A stretch of 7,119 bases of DNA from the NCBI GenBank assembly GCA_023443705.1, contig JAEZTD010000207.1, forward strand, positions 1 to 7,119, given 5' to 3'. Made by a program: the position numbers and the translations under genes. Source of the stretch: Bacillota bacterium. Lineage in GTDB: Bacteria > Bacillota > Clostridia > Christensenellales > Aristaeellaceae. The first letter of the stretch is position 1. Every line of letters begins with the position of its first letter. Below are positions 1 to 5,859 of the stretch, one piece after another. The notes under the pieces were generated by a model. The model was not told where the DNA came from. It made no database searches and saw only the letters and a program-made list of their open reading frames with translations.

Positions 1-360
1 CTCCGGCACTCCACACCCGCCGCCTAGCAGGCCTTTTCCATTGTCCCAGAGGTTCCGGTAGCTCAGGTAGATATAAAGTTCGCCGTGTTAAAATACGAGG
101 AAGTCCAGCCAAGAAACGCCTCCATACGAAATGGAAGCCTTAGGATCCCGAAAATCAACCGATCTTCTAATATGATGATTTACAGTTTCTGTTAGTTCAC
201 GGGATTCGCCAAATGGAAGTATTACCCTTGTGAATCTCGCACCGATGCCGAAAGAAAAATATAGGCGAAAATTGCAGATTTGCGTTTTGACAACGCGTAA
301 TTCCCGTGATGCTGTATAGCTATAGTAAAGGTAGACAGTATGAAAGGCAGAAAGACAATG
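1..360 (-). other. Unassigned minus-strand open frame with one internal stop
   Basis: This stretch holds no gene I can name. On the minus strand one frame is open from just below a TGA at 361-363 down to the window edge, broken only by a TAA at 88-90, and it has no ATG. The part before the TAA contains segments such as RLYFSFGIGARFTRVILPFG and SISYGGVSWLDFLVF. After it comes HGELYIYLSYRNLWDNGKG, running off the left edge. Codons below position 90 favour G or C in the third place, as in the genes to the right, which hints at real coding. It could be the middle of a decayed gene, or a chance open frame of about 90 codons. Its upstream end overlaps the aldolase start on the other strand, so it cannot be an intact gene. 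Confidence 0.25.
287..326 (+). promoter_or_regulatory. Possible promoter and palindrome upstream of the aldolase
   Basis: A perfect TTGACA (-35 consensus) lies at 287-292. No good -10 sits at the standard 17-base spacing; the nearest candidates, TATAGC at 315-320 and TATAGT at 321-326, are 22 and 28 bases away. These overlap a perfect 10-bp palindrome, TATAGCTATA (315-324), which could be an operator or chance. AAAGG at 327-331 then serves as ribosome site for the ATG at 340. The promoter is plausible from its position but not well formed. Confidence 0.3.
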
Positions 361-873
361 TCATCTTTACGAATGAAGTTGGAAGCCGGTCAAAAACTGT
401 GCGGCACCCACGTTTCGCTGACGGATCCCTGTGTGTGCGAAATTCTTGGATATCCGGGCTTTGATTACCTGTGGATCGACATGGAACACACCTACATCGA
501 TTATAAGACGCTTTTGATCCGCTTGAACGCCGCGCGGGCGGCGGGTACAAGTGCTGTTGTGCGCATCCCGGAAAATGACCCCGTAACGCTGAAAAAGGTG
601 CTGGAAATGGGACCGGACGGGATAATCTTCCCGATGGTCAAAACCTACGAGCAGGCCCAGACGCTGGTGAATGCGTCGCTGTACCCGCCCAGAGGAAACC
701 GGGGGTTCGGCCCCAAGCGCGCCATCCGCTACGGCTTTGACGATGTTGAGGAGTACATCCGGAAAGGGTCAAAGGACACTTGCCGGTTTATCCAGATCGA
801 GCACGTGGACACATTGAGTTTGAGAATTACCGGACGCTGCTTACGGACCCGGTCTTTCACAAGGCCGTGCTGA
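340..873 (+). CDS. HpcH/HpaI-family aldolase, truncated at the 3' end
   Basis: This is the N-terminal part of a class II aldolase of the HpcH/HpaI family, which cleaves 2-keto-3-deoxy (sugar) acids to pyruvate plus an aldehyde. Family hallmarks are visible: GTHVSLTDPCVCEILG near the start, the active-site stretch DMEHTYID, the phosphate/substrate arginine in VVRIPEND, IIFPMVKT, the loop YPPRGNRGFGP, and the metal-binding glutamate in RFIQIEHVD. Homology stops at about 812, after roughly 150 of the usual 250-260 residues. The second metal ligand (the aspartate before the usual FIGPxDLS motif) and the C-terminal helices are missing. The last 20 or so residues to the stop at 871-873 are out-of-frame permease sequence. 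The start may be ATG 340 (AAAGG 8 bases upstream) or ATG 358 (GAAAGG 10 bases upstream); the second gives the more typical N-terminus. As read, the product should be inactive. The exact substrate cannot be told. Confidence 0.85.
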   Translation: MKGRKTMSSLRMKLEAGQKLCGTHVSLTDPCVCEILGYPGFDYLWIDMEHTYIDYKTLLIRLNAARAAGTSAVVRIPENDPVTLKKVLEMGPDGIIFPMVKTYEQAQTLVNASLYPPRGNRGFGPKRAIRYGFDDVEEYIRKGSKDTCRFIQIEHVDTLSLRITGRCLRTRSFTRPC

Positions 874-1535
874 ACACGTTGGTTTACGTGGTGTCGGTGA
901 CGGCTTTAACCGTCGGCCTCGGGTTTTTGATCGCAGCGGCCATATTTGATAAGAATCCCAAGTACGTTTCATTCATCCGTTGCTGCTATTATCTGCCCAC
1001 GATCATCGGTATGGCGGTGCTCAGCCTGATCTGGCTGTGGCTACTCAACCCCTCCTACGGGCTGATCAACTACTACCTTCAGCGCCTTGGGATCGCCCCA
1101 ATCAACTTTGTCGGCGACGCGCGTATCCCCATCCCGGTGATCATCTTCATGATCTGGCTGGTCAACATCGGACAAGCGGTCATGCTGCTAGTCGCGTCCA
1201 TGTCCAGCATTCCCAATGAGATGTTCGAAGCGGCGGACATCGATGGCGCGTCAAGGTTCCAGCAGATACGCTTCATCGTGGCGCCGCATTCAAAATGTAC
1301 CGTTGTATACCTGTCCATCCTGATGATCATCAGCGTGATCAAGGTCTTCTCCGTCATCCACCTGATGACGGCCGGTGGACCCAACTACGCCACCGTATCC
1401 ATGATGTACCTGAGCTATCTGGAAGCCTTCAAGTTCTTTGATTATGGAACAGGCTCAGCCATCGGCGTCATCATGTTTATCATTGTTTGGGCTCTTTCGA
1501 TGGTCATTCTGGCGGTCACGGGCAAGAAAGAATAA
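780..1535 (+). CDS. Sugar ABC transporter permease (MalF/UgpA type), 5'-truncated
   Basis: This is an inner-membrane subunit of a CUT1-type carbohydrate importer. Homology begins at about 813 with FENYRTLLTDPVFHKAVLNT, the segment that normally follows the first transmembrane helix. The N-terminal 50 or so residues and the native start are therefore absent. The TTG at 780 only opens the frame and has no ribosome site of its own role here. Five hydrophobic segments follow. The ABC-contacting EAA loop is present as EAADIDGASRFQQIRFIVAP, followed by the usual ending MTAGGPNYAT and the terminus ILAVTGKKE. The loop's usual LPxLKPT reads APHSKCT, which departs from the pattern. It ends 16 bases before the second permease, with which it would form a heterodimer. 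No binding-protein or ATPase gene is present. It lies directly against the aldolase fragment in a different frame, so this is probably a deletion or assembly junction. Confidence 0.85.
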   Translation: MPVYPDRARGHIEFENYRTLLTDPVFHKAVLNTLVYVVSVTALTVGLGFLIAAAIFDKNPKYVSFIRCCYYLPTIIGMAVLSLIWLWLLNPSYGLINYYLQRLGIAPINFVGDARIPIPVIIFMIWLVNIGQAVMLLVASMSSIPNEMFEAADIDGASRFQQIRFIVAPHSKCTVVYLSILMIISVIKVFSVIHLMTAGGPNYATVSMMYLSYLEAFKFFDYGTGSAIGVIMFIIVWALSMVILAVTGKKE

Positions 1536-1543
1536 AAGGGGGA
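1534..1543 (+). promoter_or_regulatory. Ribosome binding site of the second permease
   Basis: AAAAGGGGGA overlaps the stop codon of the first permease and ends 8 bases before ATG 1552. It fixes this start over the longer upstream open frame and implies that the two permeases are cotranslated from one operon message. Confidence 0.7.
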
Positions 1544-1551
1544 ATGGCGAG

Positions 1552-2392
1552 ATGCTGAAAAATGTACTCCGGCGGCGAGGCGGGCTCGACCTGACGATGA
1601 ACATTCTCATATGCCTCATCACCGTCGTATTCCTCTTTCCACTATACTGGCTTTTCTCCAGCGTTTTCAAGCCGTCGGCGAGCATTGTCGCGCTGCCGCC
1701 GCAGTGGTGGCCCCACAGCCCTACACTGAGCAACATCGTAGAACTGTTCCGGGTGGGCGGAGCGGAAATCTGGCTGTTCAACAGCCTCTTTATCGCGGGT
1801 ACGACCACCTTGCTGGTGGTCATCGTCAGTACGCTGGCCGCGTACGCTTTCGCCAAGCTGCGATTTCCGGGCAGGAACGCAATCTTCCTGATCTTCATCT
1901 CCACGCTCATGCTGCCCAAAGAAGTGTTCATCGTTCCGCTGTTCAAGGTCTGCCAGAACCTCGGCCTGTACGGAAGCTACACCGGCGCGATCCTGCCCAA
2001 TGTGGCGTTGCCCTTTGGCGTGTTTCTGCTCAAGAACTTCTTTGACACAATCCCGGACGCCCTGCGCGAGACCGCGAAAATCGACGGCGCCAGCGAGTAC
2101 AGGACTTTTTTCAAAAATCGTCATGCCACTGGCGAAACCGGGAATTGGCGCGCTCGCCATCCTGATGTTCGTGCAGACCTGGAACGACTACCTCTGGCAA
2201 CTCGTCATGCTGCCCAGCGACAGCATGCGCACGATCCAGATTGCCATCGGGGCCATGCAGGCGACCGGCCAGGTGGACCATAGCCTTCGTTATGCCGGTG
2301 CAGTGCTCTGTGCCCTGCCGATGCTGGTGGTTTTCCTGATATTCCAGAACTATTTTGCCAGAGGCGTCACGCTTGGCGCGGTGAAGGAATAA
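1552..2392 (+). pseudogene. Sugar ABC transporter permease (MalG/UgpE type), frameshifted
   Basis: This is the second membrane subunit of the same CUT1 sugar importer. The start is ATG 1552, with a strong AAAAGGGGGA ribosome site at 1534-1543. The N-terminus (MLKNVLRRRGGLDLTMNILI) leads into the first helix and FPLYWLFSSVFKP, then several membrane segments including NSLFIAGTTTLLVVIVSTLA and FISTLMLPKEVFIVPLF. The frame breaks inside the EAA loop, after ETAKIDGASEYRTFFK. The second half continues one frame over as IVMPLAKPGIGALAILMF, then FVQTWNDYLWQLVML, and ends at ARGVTLGAVKE with TAA at 2390-2392. Removing one A from the run at 2113-2117 joins the halves as YRTFFKIVMPLAKPG, exactly the family pattern, for about 279 residues, a normal length. 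Nothing else in it looks decayed, so a sequencing error is as likely as a true mutation. Confidence 0.88.
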
Positions 2393-2425
2393 AGGGTGAT
2401 GGATGGGATTCATCGCGGATCGGAC

Positions 2426-2445
2426 TTGTGATATACTAGAAACAA
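2426..2445 (+). promoter_or_regulatory. Extended -10 promoter of the GntR gene, possible operator
   Basis: TGATATACT at 2429-2437 is an extended -10 element (TG, one base, TATACT). Seventeen bases upstream lies only a weak -35 (TTCATC, 2409-2414), which is usual for extended -10 promoters. TTGT (2426-2429) and ACAA (2442-2445) form short inverted arms around the -10, which could be an autoregulatory site. That operator reading is speculative; the promoter call rests on the -10 and on its position between permease and regulator. Confidence 0.5.
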
Positions 2446-2514
2446 ACTGCCTTCCCCGATAAACTTCATCACAGTGCAGGTTCACGCATTGGATGAAAGG
2501 AACGGAGCGTGAAG

Positions 2515-3234
2515 ATGCAGGATTTAAATTTCACCCTGAACAAGGCGACGCTTGATGAAACCATCGCCGACAAGCTGGAGGAAATCATCCTTCGGGACTC
2601 CGCGCAGGTTGAACAGAAACTGCCAAGCGAGCAGTCGCTGGCGATCAGCTTTGGCGTCAGCCGGACGGTCATCCGCGAGGCGCTCAAGCTTTTGAAGGCG
2701 CGTGGACTGATTACCTCCCAGAACGGGGTTGGTTCCAGCATCCGCAAGCCCGATCCCTCGTCGGTGACGGACGCCATCAAAAGAATAATCCATCTGGAGA
2801 ACATCAACAGCATGTGCATCTTTGAAGCGCGCGCCGCGCTTGAGACCATGGCCGCGCGGCTGGCTGCCGAGAAGGCAACGCCTGCGGACTGTGACGTGCT
2901 GGAGGAGATCAACCAGAAGATGGAGGCCTGCAAGGAAGATATAGAAAAGCGCGTCCAGGCAGATATCCAATTTCATCAAAAATTTGCTGAAATCGCGGGA
3001 AACCCGCTGATATCGCTGTTTATTGAATCGCTGTCTCCGATGCTTGCGCCGCTCCTGACGCAAAACATGCACATACCGCACTCCAACGAAGACGGCATCA
3101 TCTACCACAAACACATCATCGCGGCGCTTCGTACCGGCGATGTTGCGAAAGTGGAGGACGCCGTGCGAAGCCATATTGTGACTTCGATGAAGAACTACGA
3201 GGCCTCCCTGGAAGAAAAAAAGACGGCGCAGTAA
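2515..3234 (+). CDS. GntR-family transcriptional regulator, FadR subfamily (FCD domain)
   Basis: This is a one-component DNA-binding regulator of about 239 residues and the only recognisable complete gene here. Residues 14-75 form the winged helix-turn-helix; LPSEQSLAISFGVSRTVIRE and ALKLLKARGLI are the classic GntR recognition region. Residues from about 90 to 225 form the all-helical FCD effector domain. The usual metal or ligand site is visible: D and H in ADIQFHQKFAEIAGN, H in YHKHIIAAL, and H in AVRSHI. FCD regulators commonly bind organic acids or sugar acids as dimers. The location beside sugar permeases and an aldolase suggests that it controls this uptake and breakdown cluster, probably as a repressor released by an intermediate (inference). 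ATG 2515 is preferred, with GGAG at 2504-2507; an in-frame GTG at 2509 is the alternative. It has its own promoter upstream and a strong terminator 12 bases downstream. Confidence 0.93.
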   Translation: MQDLNFTLNKATLDETIADKLEEIILRDSAQVEQKLPSEQSLAISFGVSRTVIREALKLLKARGLITSQNGVGSSIRKPDPSSVTDAIKRIIHLENINSMCIFEARAALETMAARLAAEKATPADCDVLEEINQKMEACKEDIEKRVQADIQFHQKFAEIAGNPLISLFIESLSPMLAPLLTQNMHIPHSNEDGIIYHKHIIAALRTGDVAKVEDAVRSHIVTSMKNYEASLEEKKTAQ

Positions 3235-3245
3235 GACTCGCCAAG

Positions 3246-3281
3246 GCAGCAGACTTGCGTAAAACGCAGGGCTGCTGTTTT
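3246..3281 (+). terminator. Rho-independent terminator after the GntR gene
   Basis: CAGCAG (3247-3252) pairs with CTGCTG (3272-3277), and TGCGT (3256-3260) pairs with ACGCA (3264-3268) around an AAA loop; most bases between the two stems also pair. The hairpin is followed directly by TTTT (3278-3281). It sits 11 bases past the regulator stop codon and separates it from the YhcH-type gene. Confidence 0.85.
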
Positions 3282-3339
3282 CATTGGCTTTTTTGTCGAA
3301 AACGCATGCCCCGGTCTAGGAGCGAGCCTCATGGAGAAT

Positions 3340-3344
3340 GGAGG
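3340..3344 (+). promoter_or_regulatory. Ribosome binding site deciding the YhcH-type start
   Basis: GGAGG lies 7 bases before ATG 3352 and only 4 before ATG 3349. It favours 3352 and rules against the longer frame from 3331, which contains this site inside its own coding sequence. Confidence 0.65.
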
Positions 3345-3351
3345 AATCATG

Positions 3352-3789
3352 ATGATTATTGATGAACTGAAAAACGCCAAGCTGTACGCCGGGGTGATGC
3401 CCGACTTCATGGGCGCGCTGGAATACGCCATGTCTTTGGAGAATGCCGACTGCGGCCGGTACGAATATGGGGACCATTATGTGATGATTCAGCAAGGGGA
3501 GACCCGGACGCTTGAGGGCGCTGCCCTGGAGGCACACCGGCGGTATGTGGATGTGCAGATCGTCCTGTCGGGCGCGGAGCGCGTCGGATACGCGCCGCTT
3601 TCCTCCCTCAAAATCACGTAGGACTATGACGCTCAAAAAGACGTGCTTCTTGCGGAGGGAGAAGCGGGCTTTGTTGACGTTCGGAAGGGAATGTTCTATC
3701 TTCTGTTTCCCGACGACGCCCATGCCCCTTGCGCACACCCGGGCACACCGGGTTCTTACAAGAAAGCGGTTGTCAAGATCAGGCTGTAG
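3352..3789 (+). pseudogene. YhcH/YjgK/YiaL (NanQ/EbgC) family protein, interrupted by in-frame TAG
   Basis: This is a small cupin-like protein of the family that includes the sialic-acid anomerase NanQ, EbgC and YiaL, proteins found beside sugar catabolic genes. The start is ATG 3352, with GGAGG at 3340-3344 seven bases upstream, giving the typical MIIDELKNAKLYAG. ATG 3331 and 3349 are also in frame but are poorly placed. Family motifs are EAHRRYVDVQIVLSGAE, GYAPLSSLKIT, LLFPDDAHAP and the ending KKAVVKIRL; the two conserved histidines (AHRR and DAHAP) are kept. Codon 90 is TAG (3619-3621), yet the same frame continues with clear family sequence (DYDAQKDVLLAEGEAGFVDV) to a proper TAG at 3787-3789. 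Read through, it is 145 residues, a normal length. Stopped, it is 89 residues and lacks half of the barrel. A single base change from CAG, GAG or AAG explains it. Its role with the aldolase and transporter in sugar-acid use is inferred. Confidence 0.85.
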
Positions 3790-3884
3790 ACCAAACCAAT
3801 AGCGGTCTTATCGCCAAAGCAGTTCCTCAAAGGATTCACCTTGGGTGCGCACACTCCAGCGCCAGCGCCTCGCCTTCCCGAAGC

Positions 3885-3932
3885 CCTCTCCAAAATAAGA
3901 ACGGCTCCCATCCATAACGGAAGCGGAGCCGT
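3885..3932 (-). terminator. Probable terminator of the CotH-like gene
   Basis: ACGGCTCC (3901-3908) and GGAGCCGT (3925-3932) are perfect 8-bp arms with a 16-base loop. Read on the minus strand, the stem is followed by TTCTTATTTTGG, a T-rich tail, which suits a terminator about 80 bases past the CotH-like stop. On the plus strand the tail (CCATTCTTCTCTTT) is poorer, but the hairpin might also end the YhcH-type transcript. Nothing else is recognisable between 3790 and 4014. Confidence 0.6.
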
Positions 3933-4212
3933 CCATTCTTCTCTTTGGTGAAGGCGGTCGCCAGTTTTTCGATTTATCTTTCTCATGGGGACCGCTTTCG
4001 AAAAATTTGAGAAATCATACTCGTCGCTTTGTCGCAAACACGATTCCGCCCACCAACACAACAATGCAGATCAATAGCAGTATCACTTCATTCATAGATA
4101 ATGACGGCGTTGCTGAAGCCCCGCTTGATCGCATATCCATATTTGGAAAGATACGCCCGGGATTATTCGCCGCGTTCTGTACGGTTGTGTCCTGTTTATC
4201 GTGACCTGTGGA

Positions 4213-4347
4213 ATTGTTATTGCCCGGAAACCCGCCTTGTCCATCTGGCGGAGTAAAATTGCCGCCATTCGTTAAGTCGTCCTGTCCGTTCGGCGGGACA
4301 GTACTGTCAGTGTCTGGAGACCCTCCCTGTCCGTTCGGCGGCGTAAA
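4213..4347 (-). repeat. Three tandem 45-bp (15-residue) repeats in the CotH-like C-terminal spacer
   Basis: Three units with an exact 45-base period (4303-4347, 4258-4302, 4213-4257 in reading order) encode FTPPNGQGGSPDTDS, TVPPNGQDDLTNGGN and FTPPDGQGGFPGNNN. The shared core is PP(N/D)GQ. They lie between the kinase domain and the membrane anchor, as wall-spanning or stalk repeats do. Confidence 0.85.
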
Positions 4348-5337
4348 GCTGACATTGGCGCCGGCCATTGCCGGAGTTTTGTTTGCGTTGTTTGCCGAGG
4401 ATTGGGAATTTTCCCCGCCGCTCCTGTTCCACCCCGGAAACTGCCCGCCGCGAGCGCGGTCAAATCCCATTGAACTTGAACCCATACTTTCAAAATAAAT
4501 GCTTGAAGCGTCAATGAATCCTGCGTTTTCACTCGCGGTCTGTCCCTCGCTGGTCGAGGCGATGGTCCCGTCAAGCTGGCTGCTTATACTCTCGGCGCGA
4601 AGCAGGCAAAACTTCCGCAGGGCAGAACTGCCCTTTTAGAAGTCCTCGTAGGTGCAGAACGCCGAAGGGTCTTTCTCGACATATGGCGAAATGAGCGCAA
4701 TGGCGTTGTCGTACATCCCGGCAAATTCGCCGCTGCTGAAATACTCCATGTACTCCGCGAAAACTTCGTGATACTTCGCGAGATATTCTTCGCTATTGAA
4801 TATCCATGCGATCATGGGTTTGTCGTCGGTCGAACCGGCGAGCATCGGCGAATCGATCGGATAATTCACAAGCTTGGTGGCGTTCTATTCGTTTGTTTCC
4901 GTCTGCCCGGCGTTGGGATTGCCGCCGGGCATCCCGCCCATCCCCCCGCCCATTCCGAAGCCGCCCATTCCGCCGAACGCAAGGTTGTAATCCCATGCGA
5001 TCATCGAAAGTTTCCCGTCGTTTTCGGCAAGGTAGTAGTTGTGGGTCAGACTGCCCGTGTAACTGTCGGAGTTCAGCGTGAAGTTGTGGACGACGAAATA
5101 CCGGATGACCTCGTCAACGTCAACGATCTGCTCAATGTTCTCACCGGCGTTGAGCTGCTTGAGCGAGGAGATCAGGCGGGTTTTGTCCGCGTTTGACGGA
5201 TCGAATACGGCGTTGTCGAAGATCGCAGAGTAACTGTCCGGGTCGTCGTCAGAATAGACGAGGGATGTCGCTCCGCCCCCGAAACCTCCGAAGCCTCCGC
5301 CCATATTGGGCCTCTGACCGGCTTGCTCGGGTGCGTT

Positions 5338-5480
5338 CCCCCTGCCCATTGGCAGCCCTCGGCATTTGTGGCATTTCGCCGCCGAAGTTTGGCATTGCGC
5401 CATCGCCGAAATCGGGCATTCTCGGCATTTCGCCGTTTTCACCGCCGAAGTTGGGCATCTGACCGCCGCCGGGAAAATTG
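5338..5480 (-). repeat. Degenerate MPxFG repeats inserted in the CotH kinase domain
   Basis: The minus strand encodes MPNFGGENGEMPRMPDFGDG and then MPNFGGEMPQMP, a set of imperfect repeats built on MP(N/D)FG. They interrupt the kinase fold between GEIYKPDSMDM and SLVYSDDD. The frameshift falls just after this stretch, in the five-base run at 5338-5342. Low-complexity inserts at this place are common in clostridial CotH relatives. Confidence 0.65.
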
Positions 5481-5741
5481 CCCTCGCCGTTCATGCTTCT
5501 GCGCATGTCGCCCATATCCATGCTGTCGGGTTTATAAATTTCACCGAAGCCGTTGCCATACACGCGCTGCGCAAAGGATTCTTCCACGCCCTCGGCGGCA
5601 ATGTACAGTCCCCAGTCCTCGCCATTGATTGTTACCCAGACGAAACTCGACAGCGGGGCGTCCGCACCCATCGCCAGTCTAATCACCCGTTTCTGTTAAT
5701 CTGGTGTGGCTCATCTGGATGTGACAACCAAAACATCCTCG

Positions 5742-5763
5742 CCCCGTCTCTGCGGGGAGTTTT
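5742..5763 (+). terminator. Hairpin with T-tail in the gap between CotH-like and Amt-PII genes
   Basis: CCCCG (5742-5746) pairs with CGGGG (5753-5757) around a six-base loop, followed by AGTTTT. It has terminator form on the plus strand, but no plus-strand gene ends here. It may be a leftover from whatever lay upstream of the truncated CotH-like gene. The gap from 5697 to 5859 otherwise shows no gene I recognise. Confidence 0.35.
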
Positions 5764-5807
5764 CATGCTTCGATCGCTACAGTACATCCCACCGTCTTAC
5801 AACGCAA

Positions 5808-5844
5808 GGAAGTCCGCCGTGCGCGTAAAGCCCGACGGACTTCC
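5808..5844 (-). terminator. Probable terminator hairpin of the Amt-PII gene
   Basis: GGAAGTCCG (5808-5816) and CGGACTTCC (5836-5844) form a perfect 9-bp stem, extended inside by a two-pair CG/CG step after one mismatch. It lies 15 bases past the Amt-PII stop on the minus strand. The tail is only TTGCGTTG, so termination may be weak. A second small inverted repeat, CCAAAC/GTTTGG (5843-5858), sits between it and the stop codon. Confidence 0.5.
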
Positions 5845-5859
5845 AAACCATTGTTTGGG

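Larger units (their letters stand above)
4015..5686 (-). pseudogene. CotH-kinase-like surface protein, 5'-truncated with one frameshift and two stops
   Basis: CotH proteins are atypical protein kinases, known from Bacillus spore coats and widespread as large surface proteins in gut Clostridia. Read along the minus strand, the fragment begins mid-domain with AMGADAPLSSFVWVTINGED and WGLYIAAEGVEESF, so roughly the first 150-200 residues are missing. A Met/Pro/Gly/Asn-rich insert follows. The nucleotide-binding half then resumes (SLVYSDDDPDSYSAIFDNAV, VDEVIRYFVVHNFTLNSDSY), with the catalytic metal motif WDYN at 4984-4995 followed by a glycine-rich loop. The C-terminus has FCLLRAESISSQLDGTI, a spacer with 15-residue repeats, a membrane helix (about 4018-4092) and KRRV, so the protein would be anchored to the membrane facing outward. 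The defects are one extra base in the five-base run at 5338-5342, TAG at 4885-4887 and TAA at 4636-4638. Around all three the flanking sequence continues smoothly in the CotH pattern. The true stop is TGA at 4015-4017. The family call is firm. Confidence 0.85.

Noticed and set aside
340..1535. Genuine bifunctional aldolase-permease fusion protein
   Set aside because: The two parts are in different frames, the aldolase lacks its second metal ligand, and the permease lacks its first helix.
2101..2122. Programmed ribosomal frameshift in the second permease (T6 C A5 slippery-looking run)
   Set aside because: MalG-type permeases are not known to use frameshifting, no downstream stimulatory structure was evident, and a similar one-base homopolymer excess occurs in the unrelated CotH-like gene.
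1438..2283. Longer start for the second permease overlapping the first
   Set aside because: The upstream extension overlaps conserved coding of the first permease and has no ribosome site, whereas ATG 1552 has a strong one.
4213..4347. CRISPR-like array
   Set aside because: The three 45-base units are contiguous, in frame, and encode protein repeats; there are no spacers.
3619..4887. Alternative genetic code with TAG read as glutamine
   Set aside because: TAGs interrupt the YhcH-type and CotH-like genes, but the YhcH-type gene also ends with TAG exactly where the family ends, and one CotH-like interruption is TAA, which also serves as the true stop of three other genes here.
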